A stretch of DNA of 64,000 bases, from positions 1,054,001 to 1,118,000 of the forward strand of contig LR990730.1 of the NCBI GenBank assembly GCA_905142475.1, written 5' to 3'. The stretch comes from Xanthomonas hydrangeae (lineage in GTDB: Bacteria > Pseudomonadota > Gammaproteobacteria > Xanthomonadales > Xanthomonadaceae). Of the stretch, positions 8,044 to 17,034 are shown piece by piece. The position numbers and the translations under genes were made by a program. The notes below the pieces were generated by a model. The model made no database searches and had not been told where the DNA came from. It worked only from the letters and a program-made list of their open reading frames with translations. Every line of letters starts with the position of its first letter. Positions within the stretch are counted from its first letter, which is position 1.

Positions 8044-8970
8044 TCAGTACTTCGCCACGCCGTTGTCCACCTGGTCCGACCACGCATCGATGCCGCCGGT
8101 GACGTTGTAGACGTTGCCAAAGCCCAGGCTGCGGAAGTGCTCGGCCGCCTGCAGGCTGCGGCCGCCGCGGTGGCACAGGAACGCCAGCGGGGTGTCCTTG
8201 GGCAACTGCTCGATGGCGGCACGCTCGTGCGCGTCCAGCGTGCGGAACGGGGCGGCAACCGAAGCCAGCGCACGCTCGTCGGCCGGGCGCACGTCCACCA
8301 GGGTCAGCGTGCCGGCCTTGAGGCGGTCGTCGGCATCGCGCACCGACAGCTCCTGCACCGGCTTGGGCGCGTTGGGGTTGTCGATGGCCAGGCCGCGGCC
8401 GCGGATGTCGTCCACCCAGTCGATGGTGATGCCGTCGGCGCGGCGTGCGCTGGCCAGGTCGAACTGCACGCGCAGGCCGTTGGATTCGGCCGCGATGGCG
8501 TTCGGGTTGGTCGGCGCCAGCTGGAAGTTCGGCTGGAAGTCGGCGTCGATGGACAGCGTCAGCGAGGCGTCCGGCGCATCGGCCAGCGCGCCCTTGAGCA
8601 TCTCGACCGCCGCCGGGGTGACGGTGATCTTGGGCGGAGTCCGGTCTGGCGCCTGCAGGCCGAGCATGCTGCTCAACTCGCCGCTGTCGGCCATCTGCAG
8701 GATGATGTCGCTGCCGCCGACCAACTCGCCATCCACGTACAACTGCGGAATGGTCGGCCAGTCGCCATAGGCCTTGATGCCTTCGCGGATGTCCTGGTCG
8801 GCCAGCACGTTGACATGGGCATAGTCGATGCCCAGGCCGTCCAGCACGCCGACCGCCTTGGCCGAGAAACCGCACTGCGGCATGCCGGGCTGGCCTTTCA
8901 TGAAGAGCACCACGCGGCTGGATTGCAGCAGCGTATCGATACGGGAACGCAGGGCGGGATCGAGGGACAT
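8044..8970 (-). CDS. Glutaredoxin / degenerate A-type carrier / rhodanese fusion
   Basis: This 308-residue protein has three domains. Residues 1-105 are a monothiol glutaredoxin with the CGFS active site (Cys33 in MPQCGFS), the TIPQLYVDGELVGG glutathione-binding loop and GSD motif. These proteins carry glutathione-ligated 2Fe-2S clusters. Residues 113-205 look like an A-type (IscA/HesB) carrier, beginning ITVTPAAVEMLKGAL and ending AIDNPNAPKPVQEL. All cysteines that would hold iron are missing; HesB ends DNPNA...CGCG. Residues 210-308 are a rhodanese domain with catalytic Cys266 in CHRGGRS. The likely role is iron-sulfur trafficking or sulfur handling in the cytoplasm. It is divergent from the deacetylase gene, 60 bp apart. 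Confidence 0.9.
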   Translation of the reverse strand: MSLDPALRSRIDTLLQSSRVVLFMKGQPGMPQCGFSAKAVGVLDGLGIDYAHVNVLADQDIREGIKAYGDWPTIPQLYVDGELVGGSDIILQMADSGELSSMLGLQAPDRTPPKITVTPAAVEMLKGALADAPDASLTLSIDADFQPNFQLAPTNPNAIAAESNGLRVQFDLASARRADGITIDWVDDIRGRGLAIDNPNAPKPVQELSVRDADDRLKAGTLTLVDVRPADERALASVAAPFRTLDAHERAAIEQLPKDTPLAFLCHRGGRSLQAAEHFRSLGFGNVYNVTGGIDAWSDQVDNGVAKY

Positions 8971-9030
8971 GGCAGCACTTCGGTCAGATCGTGGAGGCGG
9001 ACCATTCTACGCCGCGTGGCATCATGCGGT

Positions 9031-9807
9031 ATGACCACGCTGCAAACGCTGTATCGCATTCCCTCACATCCTTACCGCTGGGTTGGCCTGCTGGTCCTCT
9101 CGCAGGCCGCGGTGGCGCTGTTGTGGTGGCACCTGGGCTGGATCTGGGGCGTGCCGGCGCTGTTGCTGTCGCACGCGCTGTTCGTGGTGCCGGTATTCCT
9201 GCCGCGCGCGCGCCTGTATGCGCCGGTACTGGCACGCCTGCCCGGACACGCGCCGCAGGTGTGGCTGACCATCGACGATGGCCCCTCCGACGACACCCCG
9301 GCGATGCTGGAATTGCTGGACGCCTACGATGCCAAGGCCACGTTCTTCGTGGTCGGCGCACGCGCCGAGCAGCGGCCGGACCTGGTGCGCGAGATCGTGC
9401 GTCGCGGGCATGGCATCGGCAACCACAGCCACACCCATCCGCAGGCCTGGTTCTGGGCGCTGGGGCCGCGCCGCATGGCGCAGGAAATCGGCCAGGCGCA
9501 GCGCGTGCTGGCCACCATCACCGGGCAGGCGCCACGGCTGTACCGCTCGGTGGTGGGCATGACCAACCCGTTCGTCGCCTCGCCGCTGCGTGCGCACGGC
9601 CTGACCCGTGTGGCCTGGAGCGCACGCGGCTTCGATGGTGTGCATTGCGAGCCGGACGCCACCGTCGCCCGCATCGTGCGCGACCTGCGCCCCGGCGCGA
9701 TCGTGCTGCTGCACGAAGGCGCCGCGCACGGCCACAACCTGACCATCCTGCGGGGCGTGCTGGAGGCCATGCGGGAGCGTGGCTTGGTGGGGCGGCGTCC
9801 GGACTGA
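9031..9807 (+). CDS. Membrane-anchored polysaccharide deacetylase (NodB/CE4 fold)
   Basis: The ATG at 9031 gives 258 residues. Two N-terminal hydrophobic helices (about residues 17-33 and 36-55) anchor the protein, and the NodB homology domain follows. Its motifs are present: TIDDGPSDDT (the catalytic/metal DD pair), GIGNHSHTHP (HxxxH metal ligands), the RSVVGMTNPF segment and IVLLHEGAAHG near the end. CE4 enzymes remove N- or O-acetyl groups from sugars such as peptidoglycan, exopolysaccharide or glycan lipids; the substrate is not predictable here. The missing Arg of the usual RxPxG motif (RSVVG) suggests a lipid-linked or atypical substrate. It is divergent from the Grx fusion gene. Confidence 0.85.
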   Translation: MTTLQTLYRIPSHPYRWVGLLVLSQAAVALLWWHLGWIWGVPALLLSHALFVVPVFLPRARLYAPVLARLPGHAPQVWLTIDDGPSDDTPAMLELLDAYDAKATFFVVGARAEQRPDLVREIVRRGHGIGNHSHTHPQAWFWALGPRRMAQEIGQAQRVLATITGQAPRLYRSVVGMTNPFVASPLRAHGLTRVAWSARGFDGVHCEPDATVARIVRDLRPGAIVLLHEGAAHGHNLTILRGVLEAMRERGLVGRRPD

Positions 9808-10221
9808 AGGTTCCCGGCAGGGCGGCTGCGCTCACCGCGAGGCGCGCCCGGTGCTTAGTCCTTCGATGCCGGCACGTCGTGCTGATTGCGCCGTGCATGC
9901 CCGCCTGAGGCCGCTCGCTGCGCTGCGTCAGCTGTGCCGGGATGCAGCTGACACAGCGCCCGATGTGACGCGCGCGCAGTCTCATGTGCCTGTCGCGGCG
10001 TCGCCGCCGGGTCTGTCGGCTTGCGACCACCCGCTGCAACAAACGGACGCCAATCGCAGCCGTCAGCGGCAGACCTTGTGCCCTGATCTATTGACAGCCC
10101 TTTCACCTGGATCGAACATGCGCGCCCAGCCAGCAAACGGTGCGTGCCTTTCGATGGCGTGCATGACGCCAGCCTCAGCGGCCGTCCCGGACGGCAATGT
10201 TTCGCTCATGAGGCTGACACC
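9808..10221. other. 414-bp intergenic stretch before the TonB receptor
   Basis: No supported gene is seen; frames through here are shadows or have no conserved sequence. A TTGACA hexamer at 10091 is followed 17 bp later by a poor -10 (GAACAT), so it is only a possible promoter. No convincing Fur box was found in front of the receptor. Confidence 0.4.
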
Positions 10222-12417
10222 ATGGCTTACCGCTTTGCTCCTGCGCGCGCTGTTGTGCGTGCGGATGTCTGTTTGTTGAACGCTCGCCTGTGGTATTCCT
10301 TGCTGGCGCTGGCGCTGGCCTGCGCATGGCCGTTGTCTGCGATGGCGCAGTCGGGCACGCGCGATCCGGTCGACCTGGACCGCATGCAGATCCACGCGCA
10401 TCGCGGCGCTGCCACCGAGGGCACCGACGCCTACACCGCCGATGTCGCGCGCAGTTCGACCAAGCTGCAGCTCTCGCTGCGCGAAACGCCGCAATCGGTG
10501 GTGGTGGTGACCCGCCAGCAGATCGTCGACCGCGATCTGCAATCGCTGCAGGACGTTACCGACACCGTGGCCGGCTTCAACTCGCCGACCTGGGATACCG
10601 AGCGTACCTATATCAACGCGCGCGGCTTCGAAGTGGACTACTACCGCATCGACGGCATCCCCACCGACTACAGCGGCGATGTGCAGCAGAACATGGCGAT
10701 TTACGACCGTGTGGAAATCATCCGCGGTGCCAACGGACTGACCTCCGGTGCGGGCAGCCCGGCCGCGTCGATCGATCTGGTGCGCAAGCATGCCGACAGC
10801 GACGTGTTCACCGGCCGCGTGGATCTGTCGGCAGGGCGCTGGGACCGCTATCGCGGCACCGTGGACCTGCAATCGCCATTGAACACGGCAGGCAACGTGC
10901 GCGGACGGGTGGTGACCAGTTACGAAGACAAGCAGTCGTTCCGCGATTACTACAGCAAGCAATCGTCGCTGTTCTACGGCATTGTCGATGCCGATTTCAG
11001 CGATGCCACAAGTGGTTACATCGGCGTCAACAAGCAGCGCAACGACGGTCGCGGCACCACCTGGGGCGGCGTGTCGGCATACTTCAGCGATGGCAGCCGC
11101 ACGGATTTTGCGCGCTCGGATTCGTTCACTCCGCGCTGGGCGCGCGGCGTGGCCGACACCACCAATGCCTTCGCCGGCCTGACCCATCGCTTCGACAACG
11201 GTGCGCAGCTGCATGTGGAGTATTCGCATCAGCGTTTCGAGGCCGATTGGAAATCGGTGCTGTTCGGCTATCTCGACTACCCGGACCGGGACACCGGCCT
11301 GGGCCTTGCCAGCAACTTTGGTGGACGCTATCCCACACTGAGTGCGCAGGACAGTCTGGATGCCTACGCCACGGTGCCGCTGATGCTGTGGGGCCGCGAG
11401 CACGAACTGGTGGCCGGCGCCACCTGGATGAATCGCAACCTGCGCAGCTGGTCCAACGGGCCGCTGCCGCAGCAGCAATTGACTGCCGAAAGCGTTTACG
11501 CCTGGACTGGCCGCATGGCGCAGCCGGAGTGGACGCCGCTGAGCAAGGGCGAGGAGCGCGAGGTGCGCCAGGTCGCCGCCTACGCTGCCGGCCGTTTCAG
11601 CCTGACCGATGCGCTCAAGGCCATCGTCGGCGCACGCATCACCGACTGGAAGAACACCGACCAACTGGTGCCGGCCAACTCGTACGAACGCCGCGGCCGC
11701 ACCACGCCGTACGCGGGCCTGATCTTCGATGTGGACGATCATCATTCGCTCTACGCCAGCTACACCGGCATCTTCAAACCGCAGAGCAATCGCGACCGCA
11801 GCGGGCGGTATATCGAACCGCTGGAAGGCAACAGCTACGAGGTCGGCGCAAAGGGCGAATACCTCGGCGGCCAGCTCAATGCGGCGTTGGCGCTGTTCCG
11901 TATCGAGCAGGACAACCTCGCGGTCAACGACCCCGGCCGGTTGGTGCCCGGTACCACCGATCAGGCGTATCTTGCGGCGAAGGGCACGGTCAGCCAGGGC
12001 GTGGAATTCCAGCTCGATGGCCAGCTTTCGGAGCAATGGCGCATTGCGTTCGGCTTTGCCCAGTTCGATGCCAACGACGCCAGCGGCGTCGATGTGAATC
12101 CAACCAGCCCGCGTCGCGAAGCCACGCTGTTCACCAGCTGGCAAACCGGGCCGTGGCGCGTGGGTGGTGGTCTAAGTTGGCAGTCGGCCATTCACGAATT
12201 GATGTCCGGGCCACAGGGCGCCACGCAGCGGTTGACCCAGGGCAGCGTGCTGCTGGCCAACGCGATGGCGCGCTACGACATCAATCAGGCCTGGTCGGCG
12301 CAGCTCAACGTACGCAATCTGTTCGACCGCAAGTACTACGCCAACATCGTCTATCAGAGCCAGTTGATCTACGGCGACCCGCGCGATGTGGAGCTGACCG
12401 TGTCCTGGAAGTTCTGA
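10222..12417 (+). CDS. TonB-dependent siderophore receptor
   Basis: The ATG at 10222 has GAGG just upstream and gives 731 residues. The signal sequence is long, with the hydrophobic core LLALALACAWPLSAMA and cleavage before QSG. The plug domain (about residues 65-200) has the siderophore-receptor hallmarks RETPQSVVVVTRQQI, LQDVTDTVAG and NARGFEVDYYRIDGIP. The remaining 530 residues are the 22-strand barrel and end in WKF, the terminal aromatic typical of outer-membrane proteins. The plug resembles FhuE/FpvA-type ferric-siderophore receptors. There is no N-terminal signalling extension to contact an anti-sigma factor. The actual siderophore is unknown. It stands alone, followed by a repeat block. 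Confidence 0.87.
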   Translation: MAYRFAPARAVVRADVCLLNARLWYSLLALALACAWPLSAMAQSGTRDPVDLDRMQIHAHRGAATEGTDAYTADVARSSTKLQLSLRETPQSVVVVTRQQIVDRDLQSLQDVTDTVAGFNSPTWDTERTYINARGFEVDYYRIDGIPTDYSGDVQQNMAIYDRVEIIRGANGLTSGAGSPAASIDLVRKHADSDVFTGRVDLSAGRWDRYRGTVDLQSPLNTAGNVRGRVVTSYEDKQSFRDYYSKQSSLFYGIVDADFSDATSGYIGVNKQRNDGRGTTWGGVSAYFSDGSRTDFARSDSFTPRWARGVADTTNAFAGLTHRFDNGAQLHVEYSHQRFEADWKSVLFGYLDYPDRDTGLGLASNFGGRYPTLSAQDSLDAYATVPLMLWGREHELVAGATWMNRNLRSWSNGPLPQQQLTAESVYAWTGRMAQPEWTPLSKGEEREVRQVAAYAAGRFSLTDALKAIVGARITDWKNTDQLVPANSYERRGRTTPYAGLIFDVDDHHSLYASYTGIFKPQSNRDRSGRYIEPLEGNSYEVGAKGEYLGGQLNAALALFRIEQDNLAVNDPGRLVPGTTDQAYLAAKGTVSQGVEFQLDGQLSEQWRIAFGFAQFDANDASGVDVNPTSPRREATLFTSWQTGPWRVGGGLSWQSAIHELMSGPQGATQRLTQGSVLLANAMARYDINQAWSAQLNVRNLFDRKYYANIVYQSQLIYGDPRDVELTVSWKF

Positions 12418-12430
12418 TTTTGCTCAAGGC

Positions 12431-12496
12431 GCCAGCCGCTGGCGGCATCCATGCCGCCAAAGATCCCGCGAGCGGTGAGGGCACCGCGCGCTCGAC
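12431..12496 (+). repeat. Repeat B, truncated (B2)
   Basis: This is the right part of a B module, with GCGGCATCCATGCCGC and GAGCGGTGAGGGCACCGCGCGCTCGAC. The downstream sequence GCATCTCATGACGCTACGACTCG also matches the flank of copy B6, so the conserved unit extends past the palindrome. Confidence 0.65.
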
Positions 12497-12608
12497 TAAC
12501 TAGCTTGTGACTGCATCTCATGACGCTACGACTCGAAATCTCGGTTGTCTTGAACGCATGGAGAGTGCGGATAGATCAGTTACAAAGCGGTTGATCTGTG
12601 ACTTCGCC

Positions 12609-12743
12609 GCAGGGCCCTTGCCCGCCCACCATCACGGGACACGCCGCAAGTACGTCCGTGTAGGCTCTTATGCGGCATCCATGCCGCATAAGGTCCCGCG
12701 ACGGTGGGCGGGCAAGGACCCGTCGAGATGGTTGGTGTGCATG
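12609..12743 (+). repeat. Repeat A, full copy (A3) with paired changes in the inner hairpin
   Basis: This is a full A element. The inner hairpin reads TATGCGGCAT CC ATGCCGCATA instead of TACGCGGCAT CC ATGCCGCGTA: the C-to-T change on the left arm is matched by G-to-A on the right arm, so pairing is kept. The IS110 target stretch GTGTAGGCTCTTA is intact at about 12658-12670. Confidence 0.85.
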
Positions 12744-12854
12744 GTGCAAGCAATGCATCAGGTGCGTTGTTCGGATAACGCTGCGGCCGATCAGCTTCGC
12801 AACGCAAAACGCAACGCGTTCAACAGGCTGGCTTTCATCAAACGACCGACCGAC

Positions 12855-12974
12855 TTTCTGGTGCGGTGTCCTCGCCGATTGCGGGACCGTGTGGCGGCAT
12901 GGATGCCGCCACCGAGCCTACATGGATGTACTTGCGGCGTGTCCCGCGAGCGGCGAGGGCACCGCGCACTCGAC
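12855..12974 (+). repeat. Repeat B, full copy (B3)
   Basis: The element begins TTTCTGGTGCGGTGTCCTCG and ends GGCGAGGGCACCGCG, with the inner GTGGCGGCAT GG ATGCCGCCAC hairpin intact. About 110 bp separate it from A3, and that spacer is also similar to the spacer of the A6-B6 pair. In the asymmetric segment, ACATGGATGTACTTGCGG resembles the matching part of repeat A in reverse, suggesting A/B recombination. Confidence 0.8.
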
Positions 12975-13003
12975 CAACGCCGCTTGGGGTCATCCACATC
13001 GCG

Positions 13004-13143
13004 CTAAGAACGGACTACGCGGCCGCCAGATCGCTGCGGCCGTGCTCGGTGCGGCATGTACCACGCCTACACTCCGTTTCCTCCGCGCCGTCCGCACCCA
13101 CCTGACGACCGCTCGCTACGTTCTGTCAGCCGTTCTAAATCGA
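13004..13143 (-). repeat. Repeat C (copy C1)
   Basis: The ends are CTAAGAACGG... and ...CAGCCGTTCTAAAT, inverted with respect to each other. The interior read on the minus strand contains GTCAGGTGGGTGCGGACGG, shared with copy C3 (19408-19554) and, slightly altered, with C2. Confidence 0.7.
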
Positions 13144-13165
13144 GCCAAGCACTTCGTGCATCGCC

Positions 13166-13861
13166 TCAGCGCGGTTCGGCGACGATCAACCAGTTGTTGA
13201 ACGGCGTATTGCCATACAACGGCGCAAACGTCGCGCGCAGACCGGCGGCATCCAACTGCGCCTGCAGGCTTTCGCGGGTGGGATAGCTGCGCGGCATGCG
13301 CTGCATCCAGCCGCTCAGATGTGCCAGCACGTCGGTGACGCGGCTGGTGCGGCCACGGCTGCTGGCATCGCCCAAGGCACTGCGGATCACCAGCTTCGCG
13401 CCCGGCGTCAGCATCTGCGCCACGCTACGCAGCAGGTTGGCCTGCATGTCTTCCTGCAGATACTGCAGTACGTCCAGGATGGTCACACTGCCGCGATGTT
13501 GCGGCCATGCCACGCTCAGATCGACCACGGCGAACTGGGTACTGCCCAGTGCCGAGCGCTGCGCGATGTGTTGCGCGCGGCGGATCTTGGACGCATCCAC
13601 ATCCACCCCGTGATACGCCAACGCCTGACCATCGGCACGCAACGCATGCGCGAGCAGGCCGAGCCCACAGCCCAGATCCAGCACTGGCGCAGTGGTGCTG
13701 CGCAATTCGGCCAGCACGCCCGGATATAACGGATCGGTGCGTAGCTTGGCTTGCGTGTAGTAGTAATCGTAGCGATTGCCCAGCGGATGCGGCGGCAGAA
13801 ACGCGCGCGCGATTGCCAGCGCCTGGGCGCGGCTCATGGGTTGGGTGGCGGTGGTCTGCAA
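13166..13861 (-). CDS. Class I SAM-dependent methyltransferase
   Basis: The frame gives 231 residues from a TTG at 13861, which has AAGGAA at good spacing. An ATG eight codons later (13837) has no ribosome site, so the TTG is preferred. The Rossmann methyltransferase motifs are clear: motif I VLDLGCGLGLLA binds S-adenosylmethionine, then AYHGVDVD, FAVVDLS and VTILDVLQYLQ. The substrate is not identifiable. An N-terminal RYDYYYTQAKLRTDPLY segment may hold an acceptor. It is the last of three minus-strand genes (aminotransferase, SGNH hydrolase, this one), 33 bp downstream of the hydrolase, so a small operon is likely. Confidence 0.82.
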   Translation of the reverse strand: MQTTATQPMSRAQALAIARAFLPPHPLGNRYDYYYTQAKLRTDPLYPGVLAELRSTTAPVLDLGCGLGLLAHALRADGQALAYHGVDVDASKIRRAQHIAQRSALGSTQFAVVDLSVAWPQHRGSVTILDVLQYLQEDMQANLLRSVAQMLTPGAKLVIRSALGDASSRGRTSRVTDVLAHLSGWMQRMPRSYPTRESLQAQLDAAGLRATFAPLYGNTPFNNWLIVAEPR

Positions 13862-13894
13862 TGTCGTTCCTTGGCAGTGAGGCGTGTTGCGCGG

Positions 13895-14518
13895 CTAGCT
13901 TAGAGCATCGCGCGCCGCAGGCAGTGCCAATGCGGTCCAGCGCGCATACATCGCGCCAGAGGGATGCAGGCCATCGTCCACCAGCATGTCCGCCGCGTCA
14001 CCGCCATCGCGGCTGGTGGCGGTGATGTCGACAAAGCGCACGGCACGTTTGGCGCAGAGATCGGAGGCGACGCCGTTGAAGGCATCGATCTGCGCGGCAA
14101 TCAGCGCCGCATCGGCGCCCTGCGCGTGCGCGAACGGCGTCAGCCCCCAATCGGGAATCGACAGCACAAACACACGCGCTGCGAGGGCGCCCGCGAAACC
14201 GATCGCATGCTGCAACAACGCATCGAACTGGCTGCGGTACTCGTCCAGCGAGCGCCCGCGGTATTGATTGTTGACGCCGATCAGCAGGCTCACCAGCTCG
14301 AACGGCCCCTGCGGTGCGGCCGTATCGATACCGGCCTGCAGCTCGTCGGTGGTCCAGCCGGAGGTGGCGATGATCTGCGGCGGCGCCACGTTCCATCCGT
14401 AGGCACGCAAACCCTCGACCAATTGCACCGGCCAGCGCTGCGCAGCCGCAACGCCTTCGCCGATGGTGTAGGAATCGCCGAGCGCCAGATAGCGCAACGG
14501 CGTACCAGGCGCCGTCAT
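13895..14518 (-). CDS. SGNH/GDSL-type hydrolase
   Basis: The 207-residue protein shows the four SGNH blocks: GDSY near residue 15 (nucleophile Ser), a Gly in block II, GVNNQ (Asn, block III) and DGLHPS near the C-terminus (catalytic Asp and His). No signal peptide is visible, so it is probably cytoplasmic. The family comprises esterases, lipases and acetylxylan-type deacylases; the substrate here is unknown. Its start codon overlaps the stop of the upstream aminotransferase by one base (TGATG), indicating translational coupling. Confidence 0.85.
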   Translation of the reverse strand: MTAPGTPLRYLALGDSYTIGEGVAAAQRWPVQLVEGLRAYGWNVAPPQIIATSGWTTDELQAGIDTAAPQGPFELVSLLIGVNNQYRGRSLDEYRSQFDALLQHAIGFAGALAARVFVLSIPDWGLTPFAHAQGADAALIAAQIDAFNGVASDLCAKRAVRFVDITATSRDGGDAADMLVDDGLHPSGAMYARWTALALPAARDALS

Positions 14519-15789
14519 CAGGCCACGCTGCGCGACTTGAGCGGCACGACCTTGGTGACTGCTTCGGCGCGCCGTGCCAGGGCACGGTCGATACGCGCGA
14601 ACACATCGCGCATCACCGTCGCCTCCGGCATCAGGGTCACGCGGAAGTGGTGACGATAGGGCACGTTGAAGCTGGAACCCGGCACCACCAACACGCCTTC
14701 CTCGTTCATCAGCTCGAGCGCGAATTCGTGGTCATCGAAATTACGCGCGGCGGGACCTACCACCGCCGGGAACGCGTACAGCGCACCGGCCGGCGCCACC
14801 AGCGACAAATGCTCGCTGGCCGCACAGGCCTCGATCACCGCACGGCGGGTTTCGTACAAACGCCCACCCGGCGCGCACAGCGCCGAGATGGTGTCCGGGC
14901 CGTTCACTGCCGCATCGATGGCGTACTGGCCCGGCACGTTGGCGCACAGGCGCAGGGCGCCGAGCAGGTCCATCGCGTTACGCAGATCGTTGATGCGCGA
15001 TTGCTCGCCCGACAGCAGCGCCCAACCCACGCGCCAGCCGCAGGCGCGGTGCACCTTGCTCAGCCCGCCGAAGGTGATGCACGGATGCGCGCCTGCCAGC
15101 GGCGCGACCGGCACGAATGCGGCATCGTCGTAGAGCACCTGGTCGTAGATCTCATCGACCATCAGCAACAGGTTGTGCTTGGTGGCAATCGCCACGATGC
15201 GCTCCAGCAACTCGCGCGAATAACTGGCACCGCTGGGATTGTTCGGATTGATCAGCACGATGGCGCGGGTGCGCGAGGACACCAGCGTCTCGATTTCCAC
15301 CGGGTCCGGCTGGAAGCCGTTCTCCGGCGCGCAGCGGTAATACACCGGGCGGCCATCGTTGAGGATGGTGGCGGCCGACCACAGCGGATAGTCAGGCGAG
15401 GGCACCAGCACTTCGTCGCCGGGATTGAGCAGCGCACGCAGCGACAGATCGATCAGCTCGCTGACGCCGTTACCGATGAAGATGCGGTCCGGATGCGCAT
15501 CCGGATGCTGGCGCCGCGCATATGCGGTGGCGATCGCCTCGCGCGCTTCAGGCAGGCCCTGCTGATGGGTGTATGGATCGGTGCGGCCCATGTCGTCGGC
15601 GATGGCGCGCTGCAGATGCTCCGGCGCACGGAACCCGAACGCGCCTGGATTACCGATATTGAGCTTGATCAGCTTGCGGCCCTGCGCCTCCAGCTCCCGC
15701 GCTCGCCGCGCCAGCTCGCCCCGGATCTCGTAGCGGACTTCGGACAGACGCTCGCGAATGACGAGCGGCTTTTGCTGGGCTGTGGACAT
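14518..15789 (-). CDS. PLP-dependent aminotransferase, alanine-transaminase (AlaA/AlaC) type
   Basis: The ATG at 15789 gives 423 residues. The N-terminus (IRERLSEVRYEIRGELARRARELEAQGRKLIKLNIGNPGAFGF) is typical of AlaA-like fold-type I aminotransferases, which make alanine from pyruvate and glutamate. Also visible are the SPDYPLW and INPNNPSGA motifs, DEIYDQVLYDD (the Asp pairing with the PLP nitrogen) and GGLSKVHRACGWRVGW, whose Lys forms the Schiff base. The final Arg of the substrate site lies in RVTLMPE. It is followed in a coupled arrangement by the SGNH hydrolase and is divergent from rsgA, with 152 bp between the starts. Confidence 0.88.
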   Translation of the reverse strand: MSTAQQKPLVIRERLSEVRYEIRGELARRARELEAQGRKLIKLNIGNPGAFGFRAPEHLQRAIADDMGRTDPYTHQQGLPEAREAIATAYARRQHPDAHPDRIFIGNGVSELIDLSLRALLNPGDEVLVPSPDYPLWSAATILNDGRPVYYRCAPENGFQPDPVEIETLVSSRTRAIVLINPNNPSGASYSRELLERIVAIATKHNLLLMVDEIYDQVLYDDAAFVPVAPLAGAHPCITFGGLSKVHRACGWRVGWALLSGEQSRINDLRNAMDLLGALRLCANVPGQYAIDAAVNGPDTISALCAPGGRLYETRRAVIEACAASEHLSLVAPAGALYAFPAVVGPAARNFDDHEFALELMNEEGVLVVPGSSFNVPYRHHFRVTLMPEATVMRDVFARIDRALARRAEAVTKVVPLKSRSVA

Positions 15790-15941
15790 ACGGCAGGCCG
15801 GTTGTAGGCGTGAGGCTTGGCATGGTAGCGGAAATAGGACAGGCGGGCATGCTTGCATCGGCAACGATGTCAAGGGGCGCTTCAGCCCGGGCGCAGGGCC
15901 GATTGCACAAGCCGCGGCGGCCAGCCAGCTAGAATCGCCCC

Positions 15942-17033
15942 ATGAGCAACGCACCCCCCGATTACCCCACTCTCCAATCCATCGGCTGGCCCTGGCCTGG
16001 CCCTCCCGAGGACCCGTCCTGGCAGGCGCTCTTTGCCGCGCATCCGCAGGCGATGCCGGCGCGGGTGGTGGAGCAGCATCGCACCGGCTATGTGGTGGCC
16101 GATACGCCGGAGGCCAGTCTCAAGGCGGAGTCGTTGCCGGAGTGGCAGCGGCCGCGGTTTCCCAGCCATGAGCGGGCGGCGGTGGGCGATTGGGTGCTGA
16201 TGGAGGGCAAGCGCATCGTGGCGCTGCTGCCGCGGCGCACCTCGATCAAGCGCGGGGCGGCCGGCGAGCATTACCACCAGCAGGTGATCGCGGCCAATAT
16301 CGATACGGTGTTCATCGTGTGCGGGCTGGATGCGGACTTCAATCCGCGCCGCATCGAGCGCTATCTGCTGCTGGTCGGCGGCGGCGGTGCCGAGCCGGTG
16401 GTGGTGCTGACCAAGGCCGATCAGACCGAATATGCCGAGGATGCATTGGCGGTACTGGAGGAGCTGGAGGCGCAGAACATCGCGTTGCGTGCGGTCAATG
16501 CCAAGGATCCCGAGAGCGTGGCTGCGCTGCGGCCGTGGCTGGGCGATGGCCGTACTGCGGTGCTGGTCGGCTCGTCCGGCGCGGGCAAGTCGACGCTGAC
16601 CAATACCTTGCTCGGCGCGCAGAAGATGAAGACCAATGCGGTGCGCGAGAACGATTCGCGTGGCCGGCATACCACCACCCATCGCGCCTTGATTCCATTG
16701 CCGTCCGGTGCCTGCCTGATCGATACGCCCGGCATGCGCGAGCTCAAGCCCACCGGCGAGGAAGATTTGGCCGAGGGCGGCTTCTCGGATGTGGAGGCCC
16801 TGGCGGCGCAATGCCGCTTCAACGATTGCGCGCATATCGCCGAGCCCGGCTGCGCGGTGCGTGCGGCGATCGAGGCCGATACGCTGGATCCGGAGCGGGT
16901 GGCCAACTACATGAAGCTGCGCGTGGAAGTGGCCGCCGCTGCCGAAAAACTCGCCACGCGCCTGGCGCAGAACAACCGGGGCAAGGGATCGGGCCGGCGG
17001 CCTGCCAGCGTCGATCGCACCGGGCGCCGCTGA
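15942..17033 (+). CDS. rsgA: Ribosome small-subunit-dependent GTPase A
   Basis: The 363-residue protein has the circularly permuted GTPase order: G4 (LTKAD) comes before G1 (GSSGAGKSTL) and G3 (DTPGMRE). An N-terminal OB-fold runs to about residue 105, and a C-terminal zinc finger has CRFNDCAHIAEPGC (Cys-Cys-His-Cys). RsgA binds the decoding site of the 30S subunit late in assembly and is released on GTP hydrolysis. The start is an ATG that leads straight into MSNAPPDYPTLQSIGW; the TTTHR switch region is intact. The next gene begins one base after the stop, so the two are co-transcribed. Confidence 0.93.
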   Translation: MSNAPPDYPTLQSIGWPWPGPPEDPSWQALFAAHPQAMPARVVEQHRTGYVVADTPEASLKAESLPEWQRPRFPSHERAAVGDWVLMEGKRIVALLPRRTSIKRGAAGEHYHQQVIAANIDTVFIVCGLDADFNPRRIERYLLLVGGGGAEPVVVLTKADQTEYAEDALAVLEELEAQNIALRAVNAKDPESVAALRPWLGDGRTAVLVGSSGAGKSTLTNTLLGAQKMKTNAVRENDSRGRHTTTHRALIPLPSGACLIDTPGMRELKPTGEEDLAEGGFSDVEALAAQCRFNDCAHIAEPGCAVRAAIEADTLDPERVANYMKLRVEVAAAAEKLATRLAQNNRGKGSGRRPASVDRTGRR

Positions 17034-17034
17034 A

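Noticed and set aside
7876..9030. Long upstream extension of the polysaccharide deacetylase frame
   Set aside because: It runs antisense through the Grx-rhodanese fusion and repeat B. The real start is the ATG at 9031, followed by membrane helices.
10100..10221. Fur box in front of the TonB receptor at 10222
   Set aside because: Only a loose AT-poor resemblance (AATGTTTCGCTCATGA); too many mismatches to the core.
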